From Trissonchulus latispiculum (Eukaryota; Nematoda; Enoplea; Enoplida; Ironidae), in contig JASAND010006846.1 in assembly GCA_030248195.1 (NCBI GenBank), positions 1-64,000 on the forward strand: a stretch of 64,000 bases of DNA, read 5' to 3'. A program made the translations under genes and the position numbers. The notes beneath the pieces were generated by a model. It was not told the origin of the DNA. It did no database searches and worked only from the letters and a program-made list of their open reading frames with translations. Shown one piece after another: positions 63,687 to 64,000 of the stretch; positions within the stretch are counted from its first letter, which is position 1, and each line of letters starts with the position of its first letter.

Positions 63687-64000
63687 TGAACGGCCGGGTG
63701 GAACCGGCCGGCAGGCCGTTGGTCGTTGTCGGCCACCCACCGGCTTGCCGGCTGCTAGCCAGACAGATTTTTCCGTGTTCGAAGGCAATCTGAACTAGAA
63801 AGTTGCAAAATACTTATTTTATGCATTACAAAGGCAATAGAATCGGTTTTTACTTTATATATTTGGAAATAGTTCACATTCAGTCTTGAATTTGTTCTGT
63901 AAATATCTGCTGCTCTGGTCAAATTGCTGTGTTCACTACAAATATTGAGTTAGGCCGGCGGCCAGCCGCCGACTTATGAACGGCCGCCGGCCGAATGACC
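63687..64000 (+). repeat. GCCGGC-ended dispersed repeat, copy B (runs off the window)
   Basis: Same family and orientation as 50569-50865, with longer GC-rich ends (CGGCCGGGTGG, CCGGCCGGCAGGCCG at the left; GGCCGGCGGCCAGCCGCCG at the right). The right end is probably within a few bases of, or beyond, the window edge. Confidence 0.75.

Overview
The window is nuclear DNA of an animal, most likely an invertebrate; the phylum cannot be fixed from the sequence alone. It is AT-rich, intron-bearing and crowded with transposable elements. The support is a spliced seven-transmembrane receptor gene of the adhesion/class B type, a large Polinton (Maverick), a reverse-transcriptase element, a tRNA-derived SINE and many short inverted-repeat elements of hAT, Harbinger and foldback type.

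Layout. 1-6.5 kb: repeats only. 6.6-19.1 kb: a plus-strand receptor gene with two Cys-rich ectodomain exons, a very long Ser/Thr-rich exon dominated by a TCA microsatellite, a juxtamembrane exon and exons for TM1, TM3, TM4, TM5, TM6-7 and the tail. All splice phases agree except across a missing TM2 exon. The introns hold foldback elements and a tRNA-like sequence. 20.4-43.4 kb: a decayed Polinton, almost all genes on the minus strand. From right to left it carries zinc-finger/protein-primed PolB, an unknown gene, a chromodomain integrase, a two-repeat TBP-like protein, penton, a tiny basic core-like protein, major capsid protein, A32-type ATPase, a small conserved protein, a NADAR-domain protein, a Lys-rich ORF, a YqaJ-type exonuclease and several unknown ORFs. 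Its inverted termini are built of ~150-bp tandem units. A 2.65-kb reverse-transcriptase element with a hammerhead-like motif sits inside the left array. 43.4-64 kb: mostly repeats, including a hAT element nested in a foldback, a short Polinton-derived element at 55.3-56.7 kb, a SINE and several MITEs. There are exons of a second secreted or membrane protein gene (50.9-52.5 kb) and one Cys-rich exon at 59.6 kb whose splice phase matches the first gene's ectodomain exons.

Almost every Polinton gene is broken by frameshifts or stops, so the element is a fossil, but its gene order and virus-like module (capsid, penton, core, ATPase) are clear. The TBP-like gene, the NADAR gene and an unknown gene shared with the short 55-kb element are the most unusual parts. 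No adenovirus-type protease could be found.
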